DNA of 64,000 nt, from positions 100,849,583-100,913,582 of the forward strand of contig OY744532.1 in NCBI GenBank assembly GCA_963556195.1, given 5' to 3'. Of this stretch, positions 22,504 through 33,175 are shown piece by piece (position 1 is the first letter of the stretch; each line of letters starts with the position of its first letter). This DNA comes from Sepiola atlantica (Eukaryota; Mollusca; Cephalopoda; Sepiida; Sepiolidae). The translations under genes and the position numbers were made by a program. The notes beneath the pieces were generated by a model that was not told where the DNA came from, did not search any database, and was given only the letters and a program-made list of their open reading frames with translations.

Positions 22504-22690
22504 CTTTGATTTGGCTTCGGTTTACGGCATATCAAACCTTTTTCGATTATCTAATGCTGGATCTAATTGGTTTAGTAAAAGCATCCGGTTCAAGTTCCTT
22601 TATATTTTCTAATAGTTATTCATCGTGTTGTTTTTTTTCGTTTGTTTTGTTTTGCGTAACATCGACCCCCCCCCCCCCCCAGGTAAATCA
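22504..22690 (+). repeat. Dispersed repeat family D, diverged fragment
   Basis: It shares TTTACGGCATATCAA, TTATCTAATGC and TTCAAGTTC with the family D copies at 25410-26057 and 42560-43125. It ends in a poly-C run at 22665-22680. Confidence 0.6.
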
Positions 22691-22739
22691 ATGTCGAATT
22701 CGGTCATTTGTCTAAAAGTTGTTTTTTTTTCAATCTAAA

Positions 22740-23018
22740 TCTACATACTAAAAGTGAACGTACATGCGTCCGACTCGCTTCAATAATCACACATGCAAAT
22801 TTATTTACATCAACAAAAAGGAACTATGAATGCATATAGCAATACTATTTAATCCGTAGCTGAAGAGAGAGATAGAGAAATAGATAATGAGTAGAAAGAG
22901 ACTAATTTAAAATTTTATTTTATATTTAAAAAAAAATGACTTTGTAGACTTACTTTTTCTTGATTAAAAAATTAAACTCGAGCTCAATGGGTTACTCAAG
23001 ATGTCACATTTTTCCTAG
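22740..23018 (+). mobile_element. Possible short non-autonomous Helitron
   Basis: It starts A|TCTACATACTAAAAGTG, close to the 5' end of the full Helitron (TCTATATACTACTAAAAG), and ends CTAG|T at 23015-23018. The expected hairpin before CTAG is poor, and CTAG is common, so the right end is uncertain. Confidence 0.35.
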
Positions 23019-23247
23019 TATAATATGAACATACAGGTCCAAGTAGGGGAGGCTTAATCTTAATAACTGATAATAAAAAGAAAGGAAAGAACAATCATGT
23101 ATGCGAATTTACATCTTATGAGACAAGAAGAGGAGGCTTAATCCCAGTAAAAACTAATAATAAAAAAAGTGAAAATAATTTCATTCACCTTCGATATTGA
23201 ACAAAAAATATTTCCTTAATATTATGACAGAACGAAGGGATAACAAG

Positions 23248-23345
23248 TTGTTTTTTTCTTATCGATTAGTTTTGTCTTATCGATTAGTTTTTTCTTATCG
23301 ATTAGTTTTGTCTTATCGATTAGTTTTGTCTTATCGATTTTGTTT
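23248..23345 (+). repeat. 18-bp tandem repeat
   Basis: Five units of CTTATCGATTAGTTTTGT with T-to-G changes. Confidence 0.93.
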
Positions 23346-23361
23346 TGCCATGTCTTGTCTT

Positions 23362-23440
23362 AGAGAGAGAGAGAGAGAGAGAGAAAGGGAGAGAGAAGAG
23401 GAGAGAGGAGGGGAGAGAGAAGAGGAGAGATGAGGGGAGA
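23362..23440. repeat. GA-rich microsatellite
   Basis: A GAGAGA run with GGGAGAGAAGAGGAGAGA variants, next to the 18-bp tandem repeat. Confidence 0.9.
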
Positions 23441-23539
23441 GTTTGTCTATTCCTCATCGATTAATTTCGTTTCACTGATTTCAAGTAATGAACAGGAATT
23501 AAATTGCAAAGCGATAACGAACCGGAACAGCCGATAGTT

Positions 23540-23705
23540 TTTAATATATTTAATAATTTTTAATATATTTAATACTTTTTTAATATATTTAATAATTTTT
23601 AATATATTTAATACTTTTTTAATATATTTAATAATTTTTAATAGTTTTTAATATATTTAATAGGTTTTAATATATTTAATAGGTTTTAATATATTGAATA
23701 ATATT
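23540..23705. repeat. 18-19-bp AT tandem repeat
   Basis: About nine units of TTTTTAATATATTTAATA; each unit contains the near-palindrome TTTAATATATTTAA. Confidence 0.9.
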
Positions 23706-23834
23706 TAACAGATTCTATTTTGTATACAGAACAAATCGGACAATACGAGCACAACACATCGAACCACTGCGATGAAGACGATTACAAAAAATAATAATAA
23801 TATGGCAAAAATGTATAAACGATACAAGTATTAT

Positions 23835-23900
23835 ATACCCACTTTGATGACTAACCCTAACCCACTTTGATGACTAACCCTAACCCACTTCGATGACAAA
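23835..23900 (+). repeat. 24-bp tandem repeat with telomere-like motif
   Basis: Three units of the type CCCACTTTGATGACTAACCCTAA; the end of each unit is a CCCTAA-like motif. Confidence 0.85.
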
Positions 23901-24111
23901 GATATACGGTTACAAAAACCCAAGCGGCGGTGATAATTATATATAAAACAATTTCCCGAAACTATTCGATGTAATGTCTGTACAAATGTTTACATTTGGT
24001 ACCGCTACCAAGACACACCGTTACAGATAGAGCCATGGCCAAGATGACTTGTTACACTTCAAATTTAGCTGTTACTGATGTGATGCACTAGATTACATCC
24101 TATAGTGTTAC

Positions 24112-24114
<3 letters not shown>

Positions 24115-24144
<30 letters not shown>
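24115..24144. repeat. (AT)n microsatellite
   Basis: About 14 AT dinucleotides left of the Penelope-like remnant. Confidence 0.93.
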
Positions 24145-24147
<3 letters not shown>

Positions 24148-25409
24148 GATAAAATGCATGATATATCATTAAATGAAATACAGTGAAGACCAGATGTGTG
24201 AAAAAGACAAAAGGAAAACAAATTAAATACAGGAATACATCATCAAGAAATAAAAGATTTACCGGTTTCGTTCAGATCAACGAACGTCTTCAGAAAAGGT
24301 GAAGATTTAAACTTTATTGAATAACGGCAAAACATAGGAGAAAAGAAGAACACACAACGAGATGTTTTTGACACGTGTTTAACTATTAGAAAAAAAATTT
24401 ATGCAGCGCGTGCTACAAAGACGTTAAAATAGGGAAAAGCGAGGGAGCAAAAAGACAAGAAAAATAAATGGAAACATGGATAAAATGTAGTAAAATGAAT
24501 AGTTACTTTAACCGGGATCGGAGTTTATTATGCAGTGGCGAGATATATTGCATTGTTTCAGTGCGTTTTTGGTAGGTGTTTGCTTAAGGAATAAGATCCG
24601 AGTTAAAGGTTAACGTTAAATGGTGACGAGAGAAGTATTACAGCGCTTTCGATGCACTTGCGGCGTCGGAAAGAGTATTCGGTCTTGATGAAGGTGAGTT
24701 TGTAAAGTCAAAATTGTGGGTAAATGTGTTTCTGTGTATGACTGTTTGAAGTAATGTTTGTGTTCGTAAATGCGGGATTTTATATTACTGGCCGTTTCAC
24801 CAATATAAAACATCAGACATGAGTCAAATTTTAGTTTGTAGATGTCAGCTAGGAAAGAAGTGTCCTAAGGGTGTAGGTGGGAACGGGGTTTGATGTTGGG
24901 TAAATCTTTAATTGTGTTAGAGGTTGATGTTACTAGTTTTATGTCAGATTTGAATTGTTTTTGTAAGGAAATAGATATGGGAATAGTGGGAAGAACTATG
25001 TAAAATGTATGTTTATCAATGGTGTGCATGTTATTTGTGCTGGTGATGTTGTTATGAGGGGGACATTTTTGTAGAGTTAGTCTGTTTTTTTTTGTGGATA
25101 TTAAAGGCTTTGCGTTTAGCGTTTTGGGTGAAAAATTGAAGATATTTTAAAGCTGTGTACGTGTACTAGATATAGGTTTCTTGAGTGCGGAGGTAAGCGG
25201 GGTTGCAAATTCTAAGCACGGTACTATGAACATTCAGGATTTTATTCTGTTGTTGCGGTCGGAGTAGAAATATATCAGATTATTTTTATTCGTTGGTTTT
25301 CTAAAGAATGAGAAGTTTAGGCCTTTTGGAGTGTTGTGCATAGTGATATCAAGAAAGTTGAGGATGTGATTATTTTCTAATTCAGAGGTGAAGGAAATAT
25401 GATGTAGGT

Positions 25410-26057
25410 TTGGTAGTTTGGTAGTTTTGTTTTACGGCATATCAACCCTTTTTGGGTTATTTAATGCCGAATCTGGTCATTATAGTGAAAGTTTTTATGC
25501 TTCAAGTTCTTTATATCTTCAAATGTTTAATCATGGTTTTTGGTTTGGTAGTTTTGTTTTACGGCATATCAACCCTTTTTGGGTTATTTAATGCCGAATC
25601 TGGTCATTATAGTGAAAGTTTTTATGCTTCAAGTTCTTTATATCCTCAAATGTTTAATCAGGGTTTTTGGTTTGGTAGTTTTGTTTTACGGCATATCAAC
25701 CCTTTTGGGTTATTTAATGCCGAATCTGGTCTTGTTTTCTTCTCTTTTTTGTTTCCTTCCCCTTTTAATATCTGTTTCTATTTAACCCATAGTTGGGACC
25801 CTAACAGGTACTACCACTCCGGGTCAGGGTGGACCTGGGAGCAATGGTAATTAAGAGGAGGCTCCACATTCCCCAAAGCCCGTAAGCCGGATCTCACCAT
25901 CGGATGTAGTTTAAGGTCATATCCAGGACCGGGAGTAGGGTAGGAAAAATAAAAATAAAAAAGGGGAGGGAGAAAGGGAGAGGGGCTGTTGTTTTTGTTT
26001 TTGGTTTTGTAGAACATAATTAAGTTTTACAAAAAAACAAAACAAAAAAAAACGTCA
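25410..26057 (+). mobile_element. Dispersed family D element with 8-bp target duplication
   Basis: A 648-bp insertion flanked by ATGTAGGT at 25402-25409 and 26058-26065, splitting the Penelope-like frame between its 26060-26210 and 25270-25409 pieces. The left part holds three 127-bp tandem units beginning near TTTACGGCATATCAACCC. The right part carries CCACTCCGGGTCAGGGTGGA, then a G-rich end. Related copies lie at 42560-43125 and 61250-61440 (minus) and 22504-22690 (plus). No protein is encoded. An 8-bp duplication would fit hAT, but I see no terminal inverted repeats. Confidence 0.8.
25430..25735 (+). repeat. 127-bp triplicate inside family D
   Basis: ACGGCATATCAACCC recurs at 25434, 25561 and 25688, an exact 127-bp period; the third unit is cut short. 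Copies at 22504 and 43000 have one unit, so the triplication is local. Confidence 0.93.
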
Positions 26058-26290
26058 ATGTAGGTGAATTTCGTCTCAGGGAGCCACAGGGCAGCCTGAT
26101 CTGGTATCACGAGTATGATGTAGGTAGATAAGGTGGGTATCATCGCTATTTCTAAGTGTTCCGAAAAAGATTTTTTAGTTGCAATAGATTTTAAAAGTTT
26201 AACATTTAATCCGGTTCAGTTTCCTGTTTGTCGATAGTCAAATTCATAGGAAGGGGGAGGGTTGTGACTCTTGTACAGGTTTTGTTCTTT

Positions 26291-26640
26291 CTTAAACTTA
26301 CCGTATATTGAAATGTATATGTTCTGTTCTGTTCGGGTAATTATTTTTATCTATTCTAGTATGGACGTTACTAAACCTCTGTTAGGCTTGCTTGTTTGAT
26401 TGGAAACTGATTTTTACATGATGATAGGGGAAGGTGAATGATTTGATGAGTAGTGGCAAGAGTGAAAATGTGGGAGTCGGAGTAATAGGAGTAGAAGCAG
26501 CGTGAATGTATGAAGTAAATAAATAAATGACGGAAATATAAAGGAAATACTAAACTTGTAGTAATAGCAGCAGCGACAGGAAAGAGGGTAAGATAATCCC
26601 GTAAACAATAGACCTAAATAAAGAAAATGAAAACTTAGAA
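26291..26640. other. No recognised feature
   Basis: Unassigned DNA. The 77-codon minus-strand frame at 26414-26647 is hydrophobic and low in complexity. Confidence 0.5.
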
Positions 26641-26644
26641 GTTT

Positions 26645-26648
26645 CACA

Positions 26649-26700
<52 letters not shown>
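26645..26700. repeat. (AT)n microsatellite
   Basis: About 28 AT dinucleotides. Confidence 0.95.
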
Positions 26701-26703
<3 letters not shown>

Positions 26704-27262
26704 AATAACATTTTTTTAATAAATAATATTAATTATTTTTAAAATACCTAGAGACATCGATGTTTCATGCTAATTCTCGACGGTCGGTAGGCGCGAACCC
26801 CGATCACAAATCGCCTTTGATTCGCAGTCGAGGATCTTATCCATCAGGCCATCGCCAATTAGTTAGTAAATATATAGGAACTTTAACTGTAAACAGCTGA
26901 ATCGGCGACTGTTTACCAGGCAGTTAGAGTGATCTTACGAAGCGGCGCTTCGGATCGTGCATTTAGCTATTTGTACTGCTTGTTATTAAAGCTACTAGAG
27001 AGTGCCAAGCCTTTGTGGGGGGGGGGGCTGATAAACAATAATATTTTTTTATAAATAAATATTAATTATTTTTAAAATACCTAGAGACATCGATGTTTCA
27101 TGCTAACGCAATCTTCAGTCTAGGAACTAATTCTCGACGGTTCTTTGATTCGCAGTCGAGGATCTTATCCATCAGGCCATCGCCAATTAGTTAGTAAATA
27201 TATAGGAACTTTAACTGAATCGGCGACTGTTTACCAGACAGTTAGAGTGATCTTACGAAGTG
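26701..27262 (-). repeat. Tandem pair of a tRNA-like SINE segment
   Basis: 26701-26943 and 27031-27262 are near-identical direct copies: both start AAACAATAA(C/T)A, then ACCTAGAGACATCGATGTTTC, and end ACAGTTAGAGTGATCTTACGAAG in the second copy. On the minus strand the first copy contains a tRNA-like head (TGGCCTGATGGATAAG as box A and GGGTTCGCGCC as box B, about 26787-26862). The second lost the box B part by deletion. A G run at 27018-27026 lies between them. A tRNA-headed SINE or tRNA pseudogene is likely. Confidence 0.65.
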
Positions 27263-27446
27263 ATATATATATATATATATATATGAATTGGACATCATTA
27301 TTGATTATACCTATCATAATTTAATTATATAATTATTCATTCGCTGAATGAAAAACACCTTTGTTTTTGTACTAAAAACAACGAATGAGGAAGCTCCTTC
27401 ACTTTTGTACATTTTAAAATGCAATTGTATGTTAGAAATTTATTTA

Positions 27447-28671
27447 TCAGGTTGGAAAGAAAGTAATGTCGTTTTTGTCCAACACATTTATTTCATATGA
27501 AACATTTGCATTAGGGCATTTTTAATCTTTACAATAATTTCCCTCATTTTCTATGACTTCTGTCCAACGATCAACTAGCTTCTTGATGCCTTCTTCAAAA
27601 AATTCTTTGATTTTTTAGAGAAAAACAAATTACACTCATTTTTGAGTTGGTCGTCATTTTCATAAATTTTATTGTTTAAGTGATGCTAGTCGGATGGAAA
27701 AATATCAGGTGAATAAGACGGATGAGGCAAAACTTCCCAATTGAAACTCATGACCTTTTCCTGAGTGAGTTTTGCTGTGAGAGGTCTCGCGTAAGGACTA
27801 CACCCTTCCTATTGAATAATGCTGGTCGTTTTTTGATAAAGCAATTCTTAGATCATCCAGCTGCGAACAATATTTTACTGCTGCGATTGTTTGATTAGAC
27901 TCCAGTAACTCATAATGAATCAGTCCTCTCATGTCCCACCATAAAGAGAGCATAACCTTCTTTTGAACAGGCTGTGGACTTTGGTTTCGGTCTAACCATT
28001 GTCTTTTGCATTGGGAATTCTTGTAAAAAATCATTTTTCATCTTCAGTCACAATTCGTTGCAAAAATGGTTCTCAATGATTCCTGGGAAGCAAAGATGTG
28101 CAAACAGTCAATCTTTGATTTCGTTGAGCGTCGGTCAAATCGTGGGGAACCCAAAGTACAAGTTTTGAAACTTTTCCTAACTCGTGAAGGCATGAAATAA
28201 TTGTGGTATGGGTTGTATTGAATTGTTGAGCTAATTCTCTGCTGGTTAACTTTGGATTGGCCTCCACAGCTTCTTTAATGGCGTATTTATCAATTGATTT
28301 TGGCTTTCCCGAACGTCGCCGATCTGACAGGTTAAAGTCTCCAGAAGAAAATTTTGCAAACCACCATTGACATTTTCGATCATTCAGAACATTTATCCCA
28401 TAAACAGTTTCAATATTCCTTGGAGCTTCTGCAGCTGAGTTTCCTTTTTTTAATTCATAGAGCATGCAATGTCTCAGACGCTCCTCACTAATATCCATTT
28501 TTTGACGGCTGAGACCGTTAAACTTAATATTTACCAACTAATTACTATATCTGAAAGGCGAAACAAGATATTAAGACACCAATTCACCCAAAAATCTAGA
28601 ACTGTGTACAACTTACGAGGCTGCAAAGTGATGAAGTAAAAAAAAACGACATTTCTTTCTTTCCAACCTGA
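27447..28671 (-). mobile_element. mariner DNA transposon, inactive
   Basis: It is bounded by TA dinucleotides (27445-27446, 28672-28673) and about 28-bp inverted repeats beginning TCAGGTTGGAAAGAAAG at both ends. The length of 1225 bp is normal for mariner. It contains a broken transposase on the minus strand. Confidence 0.92.
27680..28499 (-). pseudogene. mariner transposase, frameshifted
   Basis: The N-terminal frame (28073-28537) starts at MDISEERLRHCMLYELKKGN (28499) and contains both helix-turn-helix segments, for example NPKLTSRELAQQFNTTHTT and WVPHDLT. After a frameshift, 27798-28034 gives WLDRNQSPQPVQKKVMLSLW and GLIHYELL. The final piece has PYARPLTAKLTQEKV in place of the usual HDNARPH and then PSYSPDIFPSD. 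The second catalytic aspartate is therefore lost, and at least two frameshifts are present. Confidence 0.88.
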
Positions 28672-28849
28672 TATGATATCAGTTACAGAGAATACCAGGT
28701 AAATGCAATCAGACAAACGCATATATGACAGACGTAAGTTCACTAACGACTGAAGAAAGGTACTCGCACAGCGCGTATCAGTCTCTCAAATAAAGCATGA
28801 ATGAAATGTCAACGTCATTGTGTTCCGTGTCGTTCGCATTAATAAAGCA

Positions 28850-29112
28850 AAGTAAGTAAAGCTGTCGACCGTAGTCGAGGGCGATCTGAAGGCTCCCTTT
28901 CCATTAGTTATTACACCGACGCGTAAGGGAAGGCGCCACTCCTTTCCCAGCACTACTCCACTTACCCTTGATCCTCACCTTATAATGCCAAGTGTTTAGC
29001 AAGGGGGCCATTAAGTACAATTTTTAAAGTCTTTGGTATGACTCGACCAAGGATTGAACTCTGGTCTCCCGGTCCGTTAGCGAACACTCTTACCATTATG
29101 CAAAACGGCCGG
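28850..29112 (-). mobile_element. tRNA-headed SINE with 10-bp target duplication
   Basis: TAATAAAGCA at 28840-28849 and 29113-29122 flanks a 263-bp element. Its minus-strand head contains a box A-like ATAATGGTAAGAGTG and a box B GAGTTCAATCC about 45 bases further, as in a tRNA-type Pol III promoter. It ends in CTTTACTTACTT. The parent tRNA is not clear. Confidence 0.85.
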
Positions 29113-29122
29113 TAATAAAGCA

Positions 29123-30424
29123 TAAGAACACCTTTAATTCAAAAAAAAAAAATGTAGGCGTTCTCTTTGTTGTGTCTTGCGTGTATTAACAATAACTTAT
29201 CAAGAATTACCAACAACCAACAAAGCGAAGATTACGATTTTAGCAATACGTCGTAAGTTTAAGACAACTGGTACAGGAAGTTGGTGGTTGTAAATAAAAA
29301 AACCCCAAAAACCAAAAAAAAAACAAGAAAACTGATGCGGCTTGTTCACTGAGTAGAACTGAACCAGTCTTCCTCGCCTTCTGGTGCATTGTAACAATGA
29401 GGGGAACGGTTCAAGGATACCACGTGGCTATAAAAGAAACGTTGTATTTATTTTCTTCCTTTTTGGTTCCCAACGTCGCCGCCTTAAATATTTAATTCGC
29501 ATAAAAATAAGCTATGAGAGTCGCTCGGGGTTAGATCTACACTGTTACACAATAGATACAAAAATAATTGAATAACTAGCAAATAGAAAAAAAAACGCCA
29601 GAGTTTGGGGACTAAATAGCGAAGACGTGTCTTCGATGCTCACTCTATCGAGCGAGAGGGTAGGCGGCTCCGAACCCTACTCCGGTGGTACATTGAAGTG
29701 CGTGAAAAATTAACTTATGTAGCATCAAAATAAAGTGAGCTTTTTAAAAATATGTTGTTTTTTTTTTAACATACTTCACCCCAAACAAGGCAGGCCGCCA
29801 CTGTAGACGTAAGGGGCTACTGAGAATTAGGGTGTAGGTGGGTTTTTTTTGGGGGGGGTATCCTAAGTGTGGAGCTGTGCAGCGTTGTGTTATTCGAGTC
29901 TTCTGTGGTGAATTTACCTGCTAGGAAAGATGCTACAAGATATGTGAGGAGAATTCTTCAACGAAAGCACAAGTATTTACCTTTTTTTGTGTTATATAGC
30001 GTGATTAGCCCGGTCTAAAATTTGAGACAATTGTCATTGCGTTTCCAGTGTTTCTTATTAGACGAGGTTTAGACTAATTTCTAAATAATTGGTGCAAGTT
30101 AAAATTCTGGTGTTTCATGTCAGTACTCAACAGATAAATGACCCACGTTCTAGGCGTGGACATATTTTATCTCTATATATCAGTCAATGTTTGTATGTGT
30201 GTTATAGAAATCGATATGTTAAGAATTAGATCATTCAAATATATTAAATAAGAGCTACAATTTAGAAGGAATCTAAAGACACCGTTAACATTTTCCTGCG
30301 ATTGCCTTTGGGACCAGTAGAGGAAACTATCGGTTAGGTCGATAAAATAACTGAAATATATTAGAACATAAGCAAACGACATTCATTTTTTAAAAAAGAG
30401 ATTTTATTCGTCTCATAAAAAAGC
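29123..30424. other. No recognised gene
   Basis: Unassigned DNA with an A run (29140-29150), a T run (29757-29768) and a G run (29854-29860). Short frames on both strands lack recognisable domains. Confidence 0.5.
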
Positions 30425-30755
30425 TAACAGGAAACAAAGCTAACATGAAACAAAGCTAACATGAAACAGAGCTGACATTGAACAAAGCTGACATTGAACA
30501 AAGCTAGCATTGAACAAAGCTAGCATGAAACAAAGCGAACATGAAACAAAGCGAACATGAAACAAAGCGAACATGAAACAAAGCGAACATGAAACAAAAC
30601 GAACATGAAACAAAACGAACATGAAACAAAGCGAACATGAAACAAAGCGAACATTAAACAAGGCTAACATTAAACAAGGCTAACATTAAACAAAGCTAAC
30701 ATTAAACAATGCTAACATTAAACAATGCTAACATTAAACAATGCTAACATTAAAC
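30425..30755. repeat. 16-bp minisatellite, left part
   Basis: About 20 units of the type AACATGAAACAAAGCG with C/T and G/A variants (GCTAACATTAAACAAA later). The 16-bp period is visible at 30541, 30557 and onward. The array resumes at 31408 after an inserted fold-back element. Confidence 0.95.
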
Positions 30756-31407
30756 GGTTATATACAAGTTGTATATGTTCATCTTAAAGTGAAAGAAATA
30801 TGGGGTCACGTGATCTGTATGGATGGACGTAACTGCCAAAAAACGTTGTTTAAAAAAAAAATAATACAAGTTGTTTTCTTACATTGAAAAATGACTTTAT
30901 TAATTTTAACAATTATCACCCGAAACAACATTTTTAAAATTAATTTTAACAAACAAATTATCAACCGAATGTTCTTTTTTTTACATTTTTTAAATTAATT
31001 TTAACAAAAAAATTATCAACTAAAATTTGTTTTTTACATTTTTTAAATTAATTTTAACAAAAAAATTATCAACTAAAATTTGTTTTTTACATTTTTAAAT
31101 TAATTTTAACAAACAAATTATCAACCTAAAGTTCTTTTTTCTTTTTTTTCTTAATTACGTTACTTTTTATTATACTTCATAACATTTTCTAATACCATAT
31201 AATATGTTTCTAAAGAAATTGTGTTTTGTTCGCCGCCGCCAAAGAAATTCTTGCAGGTGACTAGTAAAGTTCCCCCTGCTAGTTCCTCGCATAGCCCTAA
31301 AAGGGTTTTTTTTGGGGGGGGGGGGGTCAGTTACGTCTATCCATACAGATCACGTGACCTCATATTTCTTTCACTTTAAGATGAACATATACAACTTGTA
31401 TATAACC
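30756..31407. mobile_element. Fold-back element inserted in the 16-bp minisatellite
   Basis: Arms of about 82 bp (30757-30838 and 31323-31407) are reverse complements, beginning GGTTATATACAAGTTGTATA and including TCACGTGATCTGTATGGAT. The centre contains four ~57-bp units with TTTTAACAA and ATTATCAAC (30895-31140). Minisatellite units occur on both sides, so the insertion point is clear. Confidence 0.87.
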
Positions 31408-31470
31408 CATGAAACAAAGTTAAAATTAAACAAAGCTAAAATTAAACAAAGTTAAAATTAAATAAAGAAT
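31408..31470. repeat. 16-bp minisatellite, right remainder
   Basis: Diverged units ATGAAACAAAGTTAAA and ATTAAACAAAGCTAAA continue the array that is broken at 30756. Confidence 0.85.
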
Positions 31471-31639
31471 ATCTCAGTGTAGAATGTATTTAAACAGGTT
31501 TAAACATTTAAATATTATTTGAATTTAAAAAATAATTTTATTAATATAGAAATAGAGGTTTTTTATAGTCAATAAAATCTTCTTTTTTTATAACCAAAAT
31601 GCAAATACCAGGAAATTTAAACGGATACCCTTTTAGCTT

Positions 31640-32098
31640 GGTAGGCCGAGAGCAGGTAGGTGTCGCTGTTCACCGTCAGGTTGCGCTGATAGCGACCAGG
31701 AGTTATCTGCTCTTAGGGGATATATAACCAAGGGACACCGGAAAAGGCCTCTTCTGTATTCAATTGACCCTGCTGAACGACGCTAAGACACCAGCGCTCC
31801 GTCAACACGTGTTCAACAACGGTAAGAGTTCTCAACTCACTTTCTTTGTATACGGTTTTCAAGGACTTTCCCACGCCGGACTCATTTCTTCACATACTCT
31901 TTTCAAGAACTGTTTTCTATCGACACACATACATACATACACCATCATCCCACATACACACACGTTCAATAAACCTTATTTGAACTACCTATTTTTGTTT
32001 GTTAATTATTACTCTGTTTTTGCATGCAACAATTGCTTGATTTTATGAACTCGCTTATAGTCGGGAACACGACCCGATTCTAACAACCGGAGCTAACA
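31640..32098 (+). other. LTR-like or promoter-like segment
   Basis: It contains a TATATAA box (31721-31727), about 240 bp later an AATAAA signal (31968-31973), and a GC-richer start. The order resembles U3-R-U5 of a retroviral-type LTR. I could not define TG...CA ends, a primer-binding site or a target duplication, and no gag or pol sequence is nearby. It is a solo LTR candidate only. Confidence 0.3.
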
Positions 32099-32189
32099 GT
32101 TTTTTTTTATTACTTGACTTCATATTGCAAATGCTATTTACATTTTTTTTCAAGTCAAAACTTGTAAATATGACTATATTTCAAATTAT

Positions 32190-32240
32190 TTTCGACCCGC
32201 AATATATCTCCACCCGGGCAACGCCGGATAAATGCCACTA
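32190..32240 (-). repeat. Dispersed CGTTGCCCGGGTG motif, copy 1
   Basis: The minus strand reads ACTAGTGG, then CCGGCGTTGCCCGGGTGGAG. The copy at 52395-52425 (plus) reads ACTAGACATACCCAGCGTTG then CCCGGGTG. These look like the same end of a dispersed element of unknown type. Confidence 0.5.
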
Positions 32241-32837
32241 GTATTCAATGAAAGGTGAAAATCGACCAACCGTGATATCGTATGTGTACTTCCATGAAGC
32301 AATTGGTGAACAATTAATGTTGATATGGGTTGACACACGTAATAGATAGAATGTGATTTATTAATCAATGGTAGGCATCAGATCCCGAACAATGTGGGAT
32401 GCCCTTGCTGTTGTCATAGCCATTCGAATATAAACACGTTAGAAATGTCCCGTGACTCGTAACTAATTCGACTTTCGGATCATTGGACACTTCTCAACCA
32501 ATGAATCAAACCTGGTCTTGTCAGATGCACTTTTATATCGACGAAGCAACATTCATTTGGAATGGCGCCTTCAAGTAACATGTTGGTCGATAAACACATA
32601 CACATCCATATTATTAATTATCATTATTATTATTAAAAATAATAATAATTATTATTATAAATAAATAATAATGAATAATAATAATACACTAAAGCAGTTT
32701 AATATTCATACGTACGTTATCACCAATGACGTTTTTTTTTTAAAAGATGTGGCCTTTTGTTTTCGTACGTACGCAATCACCTTCCGATGGATGAGATCGT
32801 CCGATCGTTAAAGATTTCGACTTTACTCGAATCCATC
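32241..32837. other. No recognised gene
   Basis: Unassigned DNA with an AAT/ATT-rich patch (32617-32690). Its right end contains CATACGTACGTTATCACCAATGA, a motif that recurs at 35350 and, more diverged, at 36237. Confidence 0.5.
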
Positions 32838-33166
32838 GTTTTGGCCTTTTGGCTAAGATCAAAGTGTAGTATCTGTTCCGATGGATACTGCACGCCTGTC
32901 CTGTGCAGTTCTAGGAGGTCCACCCTCCCAGGCTTTGCCTCCCCTCTTTGGGGAGGAGTAAGTTTATTGCTTACTGTCTGAGGCGCCCCTACCGGGGAAT
33001 GCCGACGGCGCTGCCCAGGCAATTTTTAAATGGCCAGAGTGCTCACCTCTCGAGCGCTGGCTTTTCAAACCCCACTTTCTCGACCCGATCTTGGGTCACA
33101 TCTTACTTGTGGGAGTAAGATAAAACTGGCCTTGTGCCTAACTCCTGGGGAGGAGTAAATAAAACC
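32838..33166 (+). mobile_element. U2-headed SINE, short form
   Basis: The head TTGGCCTTTTGGCTAAGATC, continuing AAAGTGTAGTATCTGTTC, matches the 5' part of U2 snRNA (stem-loop I plus the branch-point recognition GTAGTA). The body and tail match the full copy at 34588-34918, ending CTCCTGGGGAGGAGTAAAT. Minus-strand frames across it are not genes. Confidence 0.88.
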
Positions 33167-33175
33167 AGGGTTTTT

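Larger units (their letters stand above)
24260..26290 (-). pseudogene. Penelope-like retroelement, decayed, split by family D
   Basis: On the minus strand, broken frames read: a 5' part with KSIATKKSFSEHLEIAMIPT and AALWLPETKFTYI (26060-26210); a reverse-transcriptase piece HISFTSELENN ... LNFLDITMHNTPKGL ... FFRKPTNKNNLI (25270-25409); a linker resembling VLPTIPISISLQKQFKSDIK (about 24930-24990); and a GIY-YIG-type endonuclease piece FYIGETASNIKSRIYEHKHY (24750-24825). Reverse transcriptase followed by GIY-YIG is the Penelope-like layout. Several stops and frameshifts make it inactive. Family D (25410-26057) is inserted in the middle, flanked by an 8-bp duplication. The left side ends near CGAACGTCTTCAG, a plausible 3' non-coding tail. 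Confidence 0.8.

Noticed and set aside
25452..25850. 132-codon plus-strand frame with repeated MGYLMPNLVIIVKVFMLQ
   Set aside because: It is a translation of the 127-bp triplicate in family D; two frames carry the same peptide.
29620..29720. tRNA-like gene near GGCTCCGAACCC
   Set aside because: A box B-like word exists on the minus strand but there is no box A at the right distance and no cloverleaf.
30440..30670. 76-codon frame FVLFHVRFVSCSLCFM-type
   Set aside because: A by-product of the 16-bp minisatellite.
31640..32098. Complete LTR retrotransposon
   Set aside because: Only TATA-like and AATAAA signals are present; no second LTR, gag or pol sequence, or defined ends.
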